56,014 nt of DNA from a virus. The position numbers and the translations under genes are program-made. The notes under the pieces were generated by a model that ran no database searches, was not told where the DNA came from, and saw only the letters and a program-made list of their open reading frames with translations. The stretch is from positions 1 through 56,014 of the IMG/VR virus record IMGVR_UViG_3300024265_000059, one strand, 5' to 3'. Within the stretch, counting starts at the first letter, position 1. Every line of letters begins with the position of its first letter. Positions 44,570 through 51,290 of this stretch are shown in pieces.

Positions 44570-45508
44570 CTAGTCACTGTTTTCCGCAGCTACTTTGCGT
44601 TTCTTAGACTTTTTCCTTTGTGTAGTAGACTTGGATTTCTTCTTTTTCTTTTCTGCTTTTGGCTTAACGCCTATACCACAGATAAACATATCTTCACCCG
44701 TTTCTGAATCGGTGAATGGTTTTGAAACCTCGACCAACAGATTGCCATGCTCGTCCACTAATCTCCCAAACGTATCAACCATTTCTCCAGCTTCGTTGAT
44801 ATAACGACCATCTCTATTTACTCGACGACCACCCTGATCAGTCATATCGCCATCCTTGGTAATGTATCGACCATCATCGTCGACGAACTTAGCTTCTTTG
44901 AGCCATTTCATCTCGAACATATGATCATGTATATTTGCATCCAGGCCATAGATCATATTGGCCAACGTCTTAGCACCATCGACCACTGCTGCTTCGTCTT
45001 GCCTCTCTACGTACTCATCGTGATTTTTCAGGAACTTAGCTCCGCTCTCTTCAAAAACAAGACAATTGACCAGCAAAAATTCAAAACGGAAATTCTCAGC
45101 TTGAGATTCGACCGTAGTAGAATCAAATTGCTGACGCTTAGCGTGTTTCTCCATAATTAACTGACGCTTCGAAGCCATTTGAATAGCTAGGTCGCGTCCT
45201 TCTAGATTGGTCATTCCACCTTTCTTCAACATCAATTCGTGGGCACGTATTTCTAGAGCTAATTTTTCCACGTCAAGAGCATCTTTCAATGTCCATACTC
45301 CCGTTTTCTCAAGATACTCTTCCAATTCAGCCCTGAGCAATAATCTATTACCACTGTTTTGTGATCCTTTTCTGATCAAACTGGCCATTCGTAAATTGTA
45401 AGCCATATTGGCTTCTTGTCCAATCCTGTTGCCTGGACGAATAATTGCCAACTTTAGTGGCTTGCCATCAACGTCAACTGTTTCAACAACAACTTTTCTA
45501 GTGTCCAT
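44570..45508 (-). CDS. Tail assembly chaperone-like protein with GR-repeat segment
   Basis: 312 residues; ATG at 45508 has GGAGG ten bases upstream, so the TTG-extended form is not used. The N-terminal half is helical. Residues about 210-270 contain five to six short beta-hairpin repeats (VDDDGRYITKDG, GGRRVNRDGRY, INEAGEMVDTFGR, LVDEHGNLL). The C-terminal 40 residues form a strongly basic Lys/Arg tail (KKKKKSKSTTQ, KKSKKRKV). It lies directly upstream of the tape measure gene, the usual place for the tail assembly chaperone, and overlaps the preceding small gene by 11 bases. No slippery frameshift site was recognised. Confidence 0.45.
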   Translation of the reverse strand: MDTRKVVVETVDVDGKPLKLAIIRPGNRIGQEANMAYNLRMASLIRKGSQNSGNRLLLRAELEEYLEKTGVWTLKDALDVEKLALEIRAHELMLKKGGMTNLEGRDLAIQMASKRQLIMEKHAKRQQFDSTTVESQAENFRFEFLLVNCLVFEESGAKFLKNHDEYVERQDEAAVVDGAKTLANMIYGLDANIHDHMFEMKWLKEAKFVDDDGRYITKDGDMTDQGGRRVNRDGRYINEAGEMVDTFGRLVDEHGNLLVEVSKPFTDSETGEDMFICGIGVKPKAEKKKKKSKSTTQRKKSKKRKVAAENSD

Positions 45509-45902
45509 CTGGTTTTCCTCCAAAATGCATGTGATATCCTTGGAATTCTATATGATGTAAATCTATTTCCATGCCCAATGCACGCGATTGAGCGTTTCCT
45601 TTGTCGAGGATATTCTTCCGAACCTGTTCCCAAATCACCCTATTGGCAATTTGTTCGGGAGTCATTTCCTCTTTTGACAAACTGTGTCCCCAAAGCAAAA
45701 CTCCAAACTGACTTTCGAACTCAGAAAGGGCAGAAATAAAACAAGTCCTGAACTTTTTCTGCGCTATTTTTTTAAGTCGCTCTCTAGAGTCGTGAGCTAT
45801 TCGTCCATTGCGAACATCTTTTTGGATGCGTCGCAATGCTGCTAGTTCTTTTTCTTTCTCAAGCATTCCAGTTTCCTTATCTACGATTGATGCTTTTAAC
45901 AT
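45498..45902 (-). CDS. Hypothetical tail-module protein
   Basis: 134 residues, rich in charged helices (LEKEKELAALRRIQKDVRNG, RERLKKIAQKKFRTCFISAL). The ATG lies 26 bases inside the preceding gene with a GGAG-containing leader. Its stop overlaps the start region of the next gene, so the three small genes before the tape measure are translated as a coupled set. Function unknown; a gpG/gpGT-like tail assembly role is possible from location. Confidence 0.55.
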   Translation of the reverse strand: MLKASIVDKETGMLEKEKELAALRRIQKDVRNGRIAHDSRERLKKIAQKKFRTCFISALSEFESQFGVLLWGHSLSKEEMTPEQIANRVIWEQVRKNILDKGNAQSRALGMEIDLHHIEFQGYHMHFGGKPDGH

Positions 45903-46953
45903 GATTTTTTTGCATCTCCGATAATTGTTGTCTCATTTCTCGTTGACTATCGGGCATATTTTGTTCTGTTATAGAACCTTCCTGTTGTAATATTTTTTGA
46001 CGAGCCCTTATTTGAGCACGAGATTTTGGATCGTTCATATTGTAAACACGTTTCGAACCATCCTGATCAGACATTATGAAAACTTCATTCTTTCCTGGTT
46101 TATTAGGCGTTTTAACACTAGATTCAGCCGATTTACTATCAATCTTTTCTCCCTGATGAATAAACCAAGAATCCAACAAGTCATCGTCTTCGATAATTTG
46201 TTTCGAAGGACGCTCATACGCCGCATAAACCGAATCGTAGATAGTAGACCAGTAAACAAGTTCTCTCTGATTCAATGACCACGATGTAACTGGGTTATCA
46301 AATAAATCATTGGTACATTTTGATATTTCCCAATATGATCTCCATTGTGGCGATCTAGCTAAGCGACGAATATCAGATGGTAACATACGAGACTTACGAT
46401 AGTAATATTCACAAAGTTGAGATATTAATGCTGAATCTGAAAAATTGTCGAAATCATCCGTTGTTGGCCAGAATTTATTACCATCATCATCTTCTGTAAT
46501 CTGGCTCATCAAATATCTTTGTTGACAAAGCTCAGCATGAGATTCGATACTGTTCTGCAATAGCTTATGTTTCGTTTTTAGATGCTCCATCAGAACTTTT
46601 TCGGCACGACGCAAAAGGGATCGTGAGTGTTCAAGTTTTGTCGTATTGAATACAAGACTAAGCAATCCTCGTCTGATCGTGTGAATATCTTTTTGTAGTC
46701 CTTCGATTGTGTCTTCTTGTTCTATGCTCCACTGTTTAAGGTCTATCAAATACGAAAGCAATTCCTGTTCAGAAAACAACTTCAAAATACTACCGCGTCT
46801 TATCTCTAGATTATAAACTGAAACAGACTTGGCTTGCTCTTTGGGTGTGGGGGGTCGGAGTATGAGTGAAATGATTTCTCCCTTGTCGGTGCTGACAACA
46901 GCCGGAATGCATCCCCAGCTTATCGTGGCTATAAGTCGCTCATTGTCGACCAT
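45877..46953 (-). CDS. Hypothetical protein of the tail module
   Basis: 358 residues with AAGG upstream of the ATG. The middle is coiled-coil-like (TIEGLQKDIHTIRRGLLSLV, LEHSRSLLRRAEKVLMEHL), and the C-terminal 60 residues are charged and Gln-rich. No family recognised. It is the first gene after a terminator and a candidate promoter (47028), so it heads the tail-assembly transcript. Confidence 0.55.
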   Translation of the reverse strand: MVDNERLIATISWGCIPAVVSTDKGEIISLILRPPTPKEQAKSVSVYNLEIRRGSILKLFSEQELLSYLIDLKQWSIEQEDTIEGLQKDIHTIRRGLLSLVFNTTKLEHSRSLLRRAEKVLMEHLKTKHKLLQNSIESHAELCQQRYLMSQITEDDDGNKFWPTTDDFDNFSDSALISQLCEYYYRKSRMLPSDIRRLARSPQWRSYWEISKCTNDLFDNPVTSWSLNQRELVYWSTIYDSVYAAYERPSKQIIEDDDLLDSWFIHQGEKIDSKSAESSVKTPNKPGKNEVFIMSDQDGSKRVYNMNDPKSRAQIRARQKILQQEGSITEQNMPDSQREMRQQLSEMQKNHVKSINRR

Positions 46954-47027
46954 TTAATTAGCACCTTCCCAGTCCCAAAGTTACAGTGGCACTGTCTATC
47001 CCAGACCTAAGTCTATCCTATCCAATG

Positions 47028-47040
47028 TATTATACACCAA
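47028..47040 (-). promoter_or_regulatory. Candidate phage promoter (TTGGTGTATAATA)
   Basis: Minus-strand TTGGTGTATAATA located just after a rho-independent terminator and 75 bases before the gene at 45877-46953, with no coding overlap. The location between terminator and start is strong context for a promoter. The same 9-base core occurs upstream of other units. Confidence 0.6.
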
Positions 47041-47049
47041 TATGGCCAA

Positions 47050-47082
47050 TAAAAAAAGGCCGAAAGCTTTCGCTCCCGGCCT
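47050..47082 (-). terminator. Rho-independent terminator
   Basis: Minus-strand stem AGGCCG/CGGCCT with a 14-base loop, followed by seven T residues. It ends the transcript of the gene at 47111-47659. Confidence 0.88.
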
Positions 47083-47110
47083 TGGATATGTCGTATTTGA
47101 CTAGTCTACC

Positions 47111-47659
47111 TTAGAATCGCCTTTGGTCTTTCGTCTCTGTAGGAACGCACGTAACGATCGCCAAAAGTTCTACACCAGTGGAGAATCCCACACCAACTGC
47201 ATTGTTGGCTTGAGCGGACAAGGTTGTTCTCAAAGAACCGCCCTTCGGAACAGCAGTCCATGTCTGATCCAAACTCACATCGACCCGGTCGCCAGCATTG
47301 GATGGAGCCTTGAACAGGCTCTTGTCTGTATCTGACGATACACCTGAGCAATCAACCGATATTGCTGTATCCCAGACTACCGATGTTGGTGCTGTTGGGG
47401 ATGCATCAACTTCGTTGGAAGTCTGCAATGCCACAGTCAGATTAGACCCTGCGCCTGCAAAACCACTAGCGACAAGCGATACTGCTTGGACTTCAAATGC
47501 AACTACCTTTACGGCGAAAGGACAGTCCTTCGTGAAAATTGCTTCCGTATCGGTTACTGCCGATCCAGACACAGCCGTAGCGGATAGTGTCTTGTACATC
47601 TTGAATGGTTTTGGAGCCGGATTCAGATTCGCTCCCCATGTATCAGTTACTAATGGCAT
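47111..47659 (-). CDS. Probable abundant virion structural protein
   Basis: 182 residues with GGGAGGT upstream of the ATG. Ala/Ser/Thr/Val-rich and beta-like (YKTLSATAVSGSAVTDTEAI, GSNLTVALQTSNEVDASPTA, GGSLRTTLSAQANN). No cysteine-rich or catalytic motif. It is the only gene between its own candidate promoter (47742) and a strong terminator (47050), a layout usual for a highly expressed virion protein such as a tail tube, decoration or minor head protein. Exact identity is unknown. Confidence 0.55.
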   Translation of the reverse strand: MPLVTDTWGANLNPAPKPFKMYKTLSATAVSGSAVTDTEAIFTKDCPFAVKVVAFEVQAVSLVASGFAGAGSNLTVALQTSNEVDASPTAPTSVVWDTAISVDCSGVSSDTDKSLFKAPSNAGDRVDVSLDQTWTAVPKGGSLRTTLSAQANNAVGVGFSTGVELLAIVTCVPTETKDQRRF

Positions 47660-47741
47660 AACTCTCTACCTCCCTAAAAAAGATAAGGCTACTGAGATTC
47701 CGCCCAACGTAGGAACGAAGGCTTAGTAGATTCACCAATGG

Positions 47742-47751
47742 TTTATACACC
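47742..47751 (-). promoter_or_regulatory. Candidate phage promoter (GGTGTATAAA)
   Basis: Minus-strand GGTGTATAAACCATTGG, 83 bases before the start of the gene at 47111-47659 and after the tRNA array. It shares GGTGTATAA plus a downstream CATTGG with the 47028 element. Confidence 0.5.
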
Positions 47752-47815
47752 ACGGGTATTTTTATGGGGGCAGATGCCGTTATTCCTGTGTTTCCCACAT
47801 TGCAAGAGATAATAA

Positions 47816-47889
47816 CAGGCCGAGCAAGGTTCGAACTTGCAACCTCCAGGTTCAAAGCCTGGCGCTCTGTCCAGTTGAGCTATCGGCCC
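47816..47889 (-). tRNA. trnQ: tRNA-Gln (anticodon TTG)
   Basis: Full cloverleaf on the minus strand: acceptor GGGCCGA/TCGGCCT, D arm GCTC...GAGC, anticodon stem CCAGG/CCTGG with loop CTTTGAA, T arm GCAAG/CTTGC with TTCGAAC. Reads CAA. CCA is not encoded. Confidence 0.93.
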
Positions 47890-47892
47890 ATA

Positions 47893-47977
47893 CGGATGGC
47901 GGTGGACTCGAACCACAGACGTTTGACCGCCCCAACCGGTTAGCAACCGGCGGCAGGGCCTTTCTGCTTCACCATCC
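47893..47977 (-). tRNA. trnS: tRNA-Ser (anticodon GCT)
   Basis: Class II tRNA: acceptor GGATGGT/GCCATCC, anticodon loop TTGCTAA on a GCCGG/CCGGT stem, long variable arm, T arm GTGG/CCAC with TTCGAGT. Reads AGC/AGU. Three bases separate it from tRNA-Gln. Confidence 0.92.
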
Positions 47978-47993
47978 AAAGACCCCATTCTAT

Positions 47994-48009
47994 GGAGTAT
48001 ATATACTCC
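47994..48009. repeat. Perfect 16-base palindrome between two tRNA-Ser genes
   Basis: GGAGTATATATACTCC reads identically on both strands. It lies 17 bases outside the 5' end of tRNA-Ser(GCT), in the spacer to tRNA-Ser(TGA). It may form a short processing hairpin in the tRNA precursor or bind a dimeric protein. Confidence 0.6.
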
Positions 48010-48031
48010 TTAGAACAAGGTAAATCCAAAA

Positions 48032-48117
48032 CGGAAGATAGAGGAATCGAACCCCCGACGCTCATCACGCCGCCCTCGGGTTCAAACCGAGTTTCCGACC
48101 ATTCAGAGGTATCTTCC
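48032..48117 (-). tRNA. trnS: tRNA-Ser (anticodon TGA)
   Basis: Class II: acceptor GGAAGAT/ATCTTCC, anticodon stem CTCGG/CCGAG with loop TTTGAAC, long variable arm (GGCGGCGTGATGAGCGTC), T loop TTCGATT. Reads UCA/UCN. Confidence 0.92.
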
Positions 48118-48126
48118 AGTGCGCAC

Positions 48127-48161
48127 AAAAAAACCGGACAATCCCAAGGGACCATCCGGTT
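48127..48161 (-). terminator. Rho-independent terminator
   Basis: Minus-strand stem AACCGGA/TCCGGTT with inner TCCC/GGGA pairing, then seven T residues. It follows the 23-residue ORF at 48190-48261. Confidence 0.85.
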
Positions 48162-48189
48162 CTGATTCTGTGTTTTAGTGTACTCGAAT

Positions 48190-48261
48190 CTACACAGCAT
48201 CCCCCAGACGGCCAAGAGACCGTTGACTACTCGATTGGGATGACTGCTGTCGATTTTTCAT
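48190..48261 (-). CDS. 23-residue ORF in its own promoter-terminator unit
   Basis: ATG at 48261 with GGAG six bases upstream, encoding a basic, Ser/Gln-rich peptide (MKNRQQSSQSSSQRSLGR then LGDAV). It lies between a candidate promoter (48337) and a terminator (48127), with another terminator-like hairpin in its leader (48272-48325). It overlaps a region that superficially looks like a degenerate tRNA. It may encode a small protein or be a leader peptide of a regulatory RNA. No homologue recognised. Confidence 0.45.
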   Translation of the reverse strand: MKNRQQSSQSSSQRSLGRLGDAV

Positions 48262-48271
48262 CTTGTTCTCC

Positions 48272-48325
48272 AAAAAAAACCAGCCCTTGATGCACGTAAC
48301 CCAATTGAGAAAGAGGTGCGGCTGG
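48272..48325 (-). terminator. Terminator/attenuator-like hairpin in a leader
   Basis: Minus-strand GTGC...CCAGCC pairs with GGGCTGG (6-10 bp with an A-rich loop), followed by eight T residues and then GGAG of the 23-residue ORF. A terminator between promoter and RBS would act as an attenuator; that reading is inference. Confidence 0.5.
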
Positions 48326-48336
48326 TGTGTTACTAT

Positions 48337-48348
48337 GTTATACACCAA
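48337..48348 (-). promoter_or_regulatory. Candidate phage promoter (TTGGTGTATAAC)
   Basis: Minus-strand TTGGTGTATAAC directly after the 3' end of tRNA-Ile, so transcription of the downstream small unit could start just behind the tRNA array. Shares TTGGTGTATAA with the 47028 element. Confidence 0.5.
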
Positions 48349-48424
48349 TGCGCCTAGATGGATTTGAACCACCGACATCACGCTTATCAGGCGTGCGCTC
48401 TGAGCCAGACTGAGCTACAGGCAC
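48349..48424 (-). tRNA. trnI: tRNA-Ile (anticodon GAT)
   Basis: Acceptor GTGCCTG/TAGGCGC, anticodon stem CACGC/GCGTG with loop CTGATAA, T arm GGTGG/CCATC with TTCAAAT. Reads AUC/AUU. Confidence 0.92.
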
Positions 48425-48429
48425 TTCAA

Positions 48430-48502
48430 CGGGCCGGGAAGGAGTCGAACCCTCAACCAACGGCTTTGGAAACCGACGCTCTGCCAATTAAGCTACCGAC
48501 CC
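48430..48502 (-). tRNA. trnW: tRNA-Trp (anticodon CCA)
   Basis: Acceptor GGGTCGG/CCGGCCC, D arm GCTT...GAGC, anticodon loop TTCCAAA on TCGGT/GCCGT (outer U-U mismatch), T arm GAGGG/CCTTC with TTCGACT. Reads UGG. Confidence 0.9.
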
Positions 48503-48530
48503 ACTATCTTGTTCGTTCAAAAAAACACAA

Positions 48531-48604
48531 CGGGCCGGGTGGGACTCGAACCCACGATAGCCGGGTTAGAAACCCAGTCCTTTGTCCATCTAAGGTACCA
48601 GCCC
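48531..48604 (-). tRNA. trnR: tRNA-Arg (anticodon TCT)
   Basis: Acceptor GGGCTGG/CCGGCCC, anticodon stem CTGGG/CCCGG with loop TTTCTAA, T arm GTGGG/CCCAC with TTCGAGT. Reads AGA/AGG, codons favoured by the AT-rich phage. Confidence 0.93.
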
Positions 48605-48608
48605 AACA

Positions 48609-49697
48609 TTATTCGACATTATCCCGTTCTAATTTGTTATTGTGAGGACGAATCCTCTTCATCACATAGCTGTCGACCTTGTGATAGTGACTATCGAGTA
48701 AAGCAAACATGGCAGGCGTATGCTTGACTTTTTGTGCCTTGGCTGCAAAATCGCATCTTGGAACTCGATCCATAATTCCGCCGAATTCTTCGAAATAGAT
48801 GTCATCAAACTCCTTATGAATTTCACTATGTAATGTCTGATACTGCTTCTCTAGTACTTCAACAATACTGTTAAGAAGATCGTGGTACTCTATATCCACT
48901 TGACTCCAAACGTCTTTTGTCACTTCTCCATCTACCATGTTGTTCCACATGACTAGCGGAGTAAGGTTGCTCAACAGATGATGCCGCCTGAAATAATCTT
49001 CCGACTTGATTTTGACACGAAAGCCATTGGTAAATCTGATAACAAAACCTTCTTGCTCATTACCCGGAATGGTCTTCAATGATCCACGACACGCGCCTAA
49101 CCAATTTTGATCATAGGACTTTACGAGTGTAAAGCCGTAATCGCTGGCAAAACTTGCTACTTCGCACCAACGATATTCTTTGCCGGTGTGTCTATTATAC
49201 GCAGAAAGCAAAACCAAATCCTCACGATCTCCGTAGTCAACAACAATTTTCGTGATTGGGCATATCAATTCGAAAACTAGAGTAACCTCATCTGGGAATC
49301 CATCAAGATCGTAATTATCATCTAGAAATTTCGAAGCCCATATCGCTCCAGGACTAGTGAATGAACCGCGAGAAGCAACCTTGTGCTGACCAGCATGACG
49401 ATAAAGAGAGCCAAACCATCCATCCTCTTTTTTGAATATTCTGAACCCATCGTGCCATGGTAGATTACGCTCCTGAGTGTCTGTTCTCTCGTTCATGTTG
49501 AAGAACTTGGGGAAGGTCTGTGCCACAACCTCTCCTGTCTGGCGATTGAAGATTATACCTCTGCTGTTTATCGTAGTTTCATCCCACTGTTTGCAGTGAT
49601 TGGTGTAGTTGTAGATACGAAGATCATCAAGATCAGCACATCTCAGCACGCCTTCTGCAACCAGACGATCTCGTATTTCTATTTGTGGGTGTTTCAT
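48609..49697 (-). CDS. rnlA: T4 Rnl1-like RNA ligase
   Basis: 362 residues with RBS AGGA. ATP-dependent ligase that seals RNA ends, typically cleaved tRNA. Nucleotidyltransferase motifs are in order: SRGIIFNRQTGEVVA, motif I FKKEDGWFGSLY (the Lys of KEDG is adenylated), motif IIIa-like TLVFELICP, motif IV EGFVIRF and motif V FRVKIKSEDYFRRHH. Architecture and the C-terminal helical region match T4 RNA ligase 1. Placed between tRNA-Arg and the ribosome recycling factor, within the tRNA array, it is best explained as tRNA repair against host anticodon nucleases, as known for T4 Rnl1. A polynucleotide kinase is not visible here; a HAD phosphatase is (52726-53031). Confidence 0.9.
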   Translation of the reverse strand: MKHPQIEIRDRLVAEGVLRCADLDDLRIYNYTNHCKQWDETTINSRGIIFNRQTGEVVAQTFPKFFNMNERTDTQERNLPWHDGFRIFKKEDGWFGSLYRHAGQHKVASRGSFTSPGAIWASKFLDDNYDLDGFPDEVTLVFELICPITKIVVDYGDREDLVLLSAYNRHTGKEYRWCEVASFASDYGFTLVKSYDQNWLGACRGSLKTIPGNEQEGFVIRFTNGFRVKIKSEDYFRRHHLLSNLTPLVMWNNMVDGEVTKDVWSQVDIEYHDLLNSIVEVLEKQYQTLHSEIHKEFDDIYFEEFGGIMDRVPRCDFAAKAQKVKHTPAMFALLDSHYHKVDSYVMKRIRPHNNKLERDNVE

Positions 49698-49707
49698 GTC
49701 TTTTTTC

Positions 49708-50184
49708 CTAGACTTTCCCTGAAATCAATTGGTCTATTTCTTCAATTGCGATATTCGTCATTTTCTGCAATTCTTTGTCATCGCAATCTTTGTTTTTTTT
49801 TCTGAAGTTTCTTCTGATATTTCGGACAGATACCTTGGCGTCTTCTCCAAGTTTGTTCATCTTTGAAGCAACTTCTCGTCTGGTATCTCCAGAAATAAGC
49901 GGTATGTTTACCACCACGGTTGTCTTAGAAAATTTGTACGCATCAAAACCTTGCTTCTTCAATTCTTCCTCTACCTTCGCCATTATCGATGGATCATATG
50001 GTGTTATAGATATTCTTCTGTCTTTTTGGTTGATCAAGCACAGATGTTCAAGCGGTGTCTGTTGACCACTGTAATCTATTGTCACAGTAGAAATTAGATC
50101 GTCATTGATATTGCCGCCCATTCCTTTAAGTTGATCTCTAAGAAAATCAACAGTTTTCTTCATGAGCGATCTGGTTTTTTCCAT
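49708..50184 (-). CDS. frr: Ribosome recycling factor (phage-encoded)
   Basis: 158 residues; ATG at 50184 has GGAGG five bases upstream, right after the 3' end of tRNA-Lys. Domain order follows RRF: first helix MEKTRSLMKKTVDFLRDQLK, then domain II strands STVTIDYSGQQTPLEHL, RRISITPYDPSIMAKVEEEL and TVVVNIPLISGDTRREVA, then the domain I helix KLGEDAKVSVRNIRRNFRKK. The last block keeps the VRNxRR arginines that RRF needs to split ribosomes with EF-G. A final helix is ELQKMTNIAIEEIDQLI. Against about 185 residues in bacteria it lacks part of helix 1 and the acidic C-terminal stretch. It may keep ribosomes turning over on phage mRNA, or replace a host factor that is lost. Confidence 0.88.
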   Translation of the reverse strand: MEKTRSLMKKTVDFLRDQLKGMGGNINDDLISTVTIDYSGQQTPLEHLCLINQKDRRISITPYDPSIMAKVEEELKKQGFDAYKFSKTTVVVNIPLISGDTRREVASKMNKLGEDAKVSVRNIRRNFRKKNKDCDDKELQKMTNIAIEEIDQLISGKV

Positions 50185-50197
50185 CACAAACCTCCAA

Positions 50198-50270
50198 TGG
50201 GTCGGGTGGGATTCGAACCCACGGCCCCCCGCTTAAAAGGCGGAAGCTCTGTCCACTGAGCTACCAACCC
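50198..50270 (-). tRNA. trnK: tRNA-Lys (anticodon TTT)
   Basis: Acceptor GGGTTGG/CCGACCC, anticodon stem TCCGC/GCGGG with loop CTTTTAA, T arm GTGGG/CCCAC. Reads AAA/AAG. Confidence 0.93.
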
Positions 50271-50273
50271 ATA

Positions 50274-50347
50274 TGGGAATGGTGAGATTCGAACTCACGA
50301 CCCGCTGGTTAAGAGCCAGCCGCTCTGATCCGCTGAGCTACATTCCC
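50274..50347 (-). tRNA. trnK: tRNA-Lys (anticodon CTT)
   Basis: Acceptor GGGAATG/CATTCCC, anticodon stem GCTGG/CCAGC with loop CTCTTAA, T arm GTGAG/CTCAC. Reads AAG. Three bases from tRNA-Lys(TTT). Confidence 0.93.
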
Positions 50348-50350
50348 GAA

Positions 50351-50421
50351 TACCAGTGACAGGAGTCGAACCTGCGCCTCCTGATCCACAGTCAGGCGTT
50401 CTGCCGTTAAACCACACCGGC
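50351..50421 (-). tRNA. trnH: tRNA-His (anticodon GTG) without G-1
   Basis: Acceptor GCCGGTG/CACTGGT, anticodon stem CCTGA/TCAGG with loop CTGTGGA, T arm GCAGG/CCTGT. Reads CAC/CAU. The base before position 1 is A and the discriminator is A73, with G1-U72. Ordinary bacterial tRNA-His has G-1 and C73; the A73/U72 form without G-1 is known from a Caulobacter-type alphaproteobacterial group. Confidence 0.92.
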
Positions 50422-50429
50422 TACGACAA

Positions 50430-50514
50430 TGGGCAGGATAGGACTCGAACCTACACGCCCTGTTAAGGGACCGGGTTTACAGCCCGGCGAGCCAGCCAAT
50501 TGCTCAACCTACCC
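50430..50514 (-). tRNA. trnY: tRNA-Tyr (anticodon GTA)
   Basis: Class II: acceptor GGGTAGG/CCTGCCC, anticodon stem CCGGG/CCCGG with loop CTGTAAA, variable arm TCCCTTAACAGGGCG, T loop TTCGAGT. Reads UAC/UAU. Confidence 0.92.
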
Positions 50515-50739
50515 TTATGACTCAACCACCAATTGTTCTGGCATGGCCAGAAAAACACTCCCACCAGTAGAGACTATATAAACAATTTTGTTTCCGTTAC
50601 AACCTCTTGTGGAGTAATTGATCCATCCTTCGAGTATAACCGTTTTGTAACCAGGAGAATAATGTCCTGGCGCATGTTTTTGATACACGAATGATTCGCC
50701 AACAATTAATTCATCACGTTTCGCTTGTCTGTATTCCAT
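50515..50739 (-). CDS. Hypothetical small protein between tRNA genes
   Basis: 74 residues, predicted beta-rich (ELIVGESFVYQK, YKTVILEGWINYS, NKIVYIVSTGGSVFLAMP), with a weak AGAGAG RBS. Its stop ends exactly one base before tRNA-Tyr begins, so it must be cut free from the tRNA by 5' processing. No homologue recognised. Confidence 0.6.
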   Translation of the reverse strand: MEYRQAKRDELIVGESFVYQKHAPGHYSPGYKTVILEGWINYSTRGCNGNKIVYIVSTGGSVFLAMPEQLVVES

Positions 50740-50810
50740 GTCAACTCTCTACTGCAAAACAACTTTCGAAATCAAACCAGTTTAGTGTATGTAAGAATTC
50801 CCATGATTTT

Positions 50811-51182
50811 TTAACCTCTCTTGAGTTTATTCTGCTCGCGAATTTTTATTGATTGACGTTTCACAGCCTTCCAAACCCAATCTGGTAACCACGGATAATC
50901 GACCTGAAATTCCTCAATAAAAAACAAATATTCCGCTATCCCCTCTGCCCACATTTTAATATGAAGATTCAAATACCCCTTAGCGAGAAGTACATTCCTA
51001 AGTAAATCAGATTCTCTACAAGGAACATTCTTGCCATCTGAGTCCTTGAAAGCAAAAGCTTCTATTGCAGAGTACCCATCTTTGTGTTCATAAACAAATG
51101 GCAGTTCGCCCATCACCCGCATACGAGAGTTAACCAAAACATATAGATTAAAGTTGCGACGTACCTTGTGACCAATTTTCAT
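50811..51182 (-). CDS. Hypothetical protein
   Basis: 123 residues; the open frame extends into tRNA-Leu, but the ATG at 51182 with AAGGAAG upstream starts it 20 bases after the tRNA. Contains VRRNFNLYVLVNSRMRVMGE, then a helical C-terminus (LHIKMWAEGIAEYLFFIEEF, WKAVKRQSIKIREQNKLKR). No family recognised. The 71 bases that follow hold no supported feature. Confidence 0.6.
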   Translation of the reverse strand: MKIGHKVRRNFNLYVLVNSRMRVMGELPFVYEHKDGYSAIEAFAFKDSDGKNVPCRESDLLRNVLLAKGYLNLHIKMWAEGIAEYLFFIEEFQVDYPWLPDWVWKAVKRQSIKIREQNKLKRG

Positions 51183-51202
51183 ACTTATACCGACTTCCTT
51201 AA

Positions 51203-51286
51203 TGCCTAAGACTGGATTCGAACCAGTACGCCCTTTCGGACACGGGTTTTTGAAACCCGCGCGTCTGCCAGTTCCGCCACATAGGC
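51203..51286 (-). tRNA. trnL: tRNA-Leu (anticodon CAA)
   Basis: Class II: acceptor GCCTATG/CTTAGGC, anticodon stem CGGGT/ACCCG with loop TTCAAAA, variable arm TGTCCGAAAGGGCG, T arm ACTGG/CCAGT. Reads UUG. Confidence 0.92.
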
Positions 51287-51290
51287 TCAA

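Noticed and set aside
48180-48265. Degenerate tRNA between tRNA-Ser(TGA) and tRNA-Ile
   Set aside because: A T-arm-like hairpin and an anticodon-like hairpin appear, but the loops have the wrong sizes and no acceptor stem forms; a well-placed RBS and 23-residue ORF explain it better.
47743-48381. Longer frames across the tRNA-Ser and tRNA-Gln genes
   Set aside because: They are read through tRNA sequence and have no RBS; only the 23-residue ORF within has a supported start.
50811-51290. 159-residue form starting inside tRNA-Leu
   Set aside because: The first 36 residues are translated tRNA sequence; the ATG at 51182 has an RBS.
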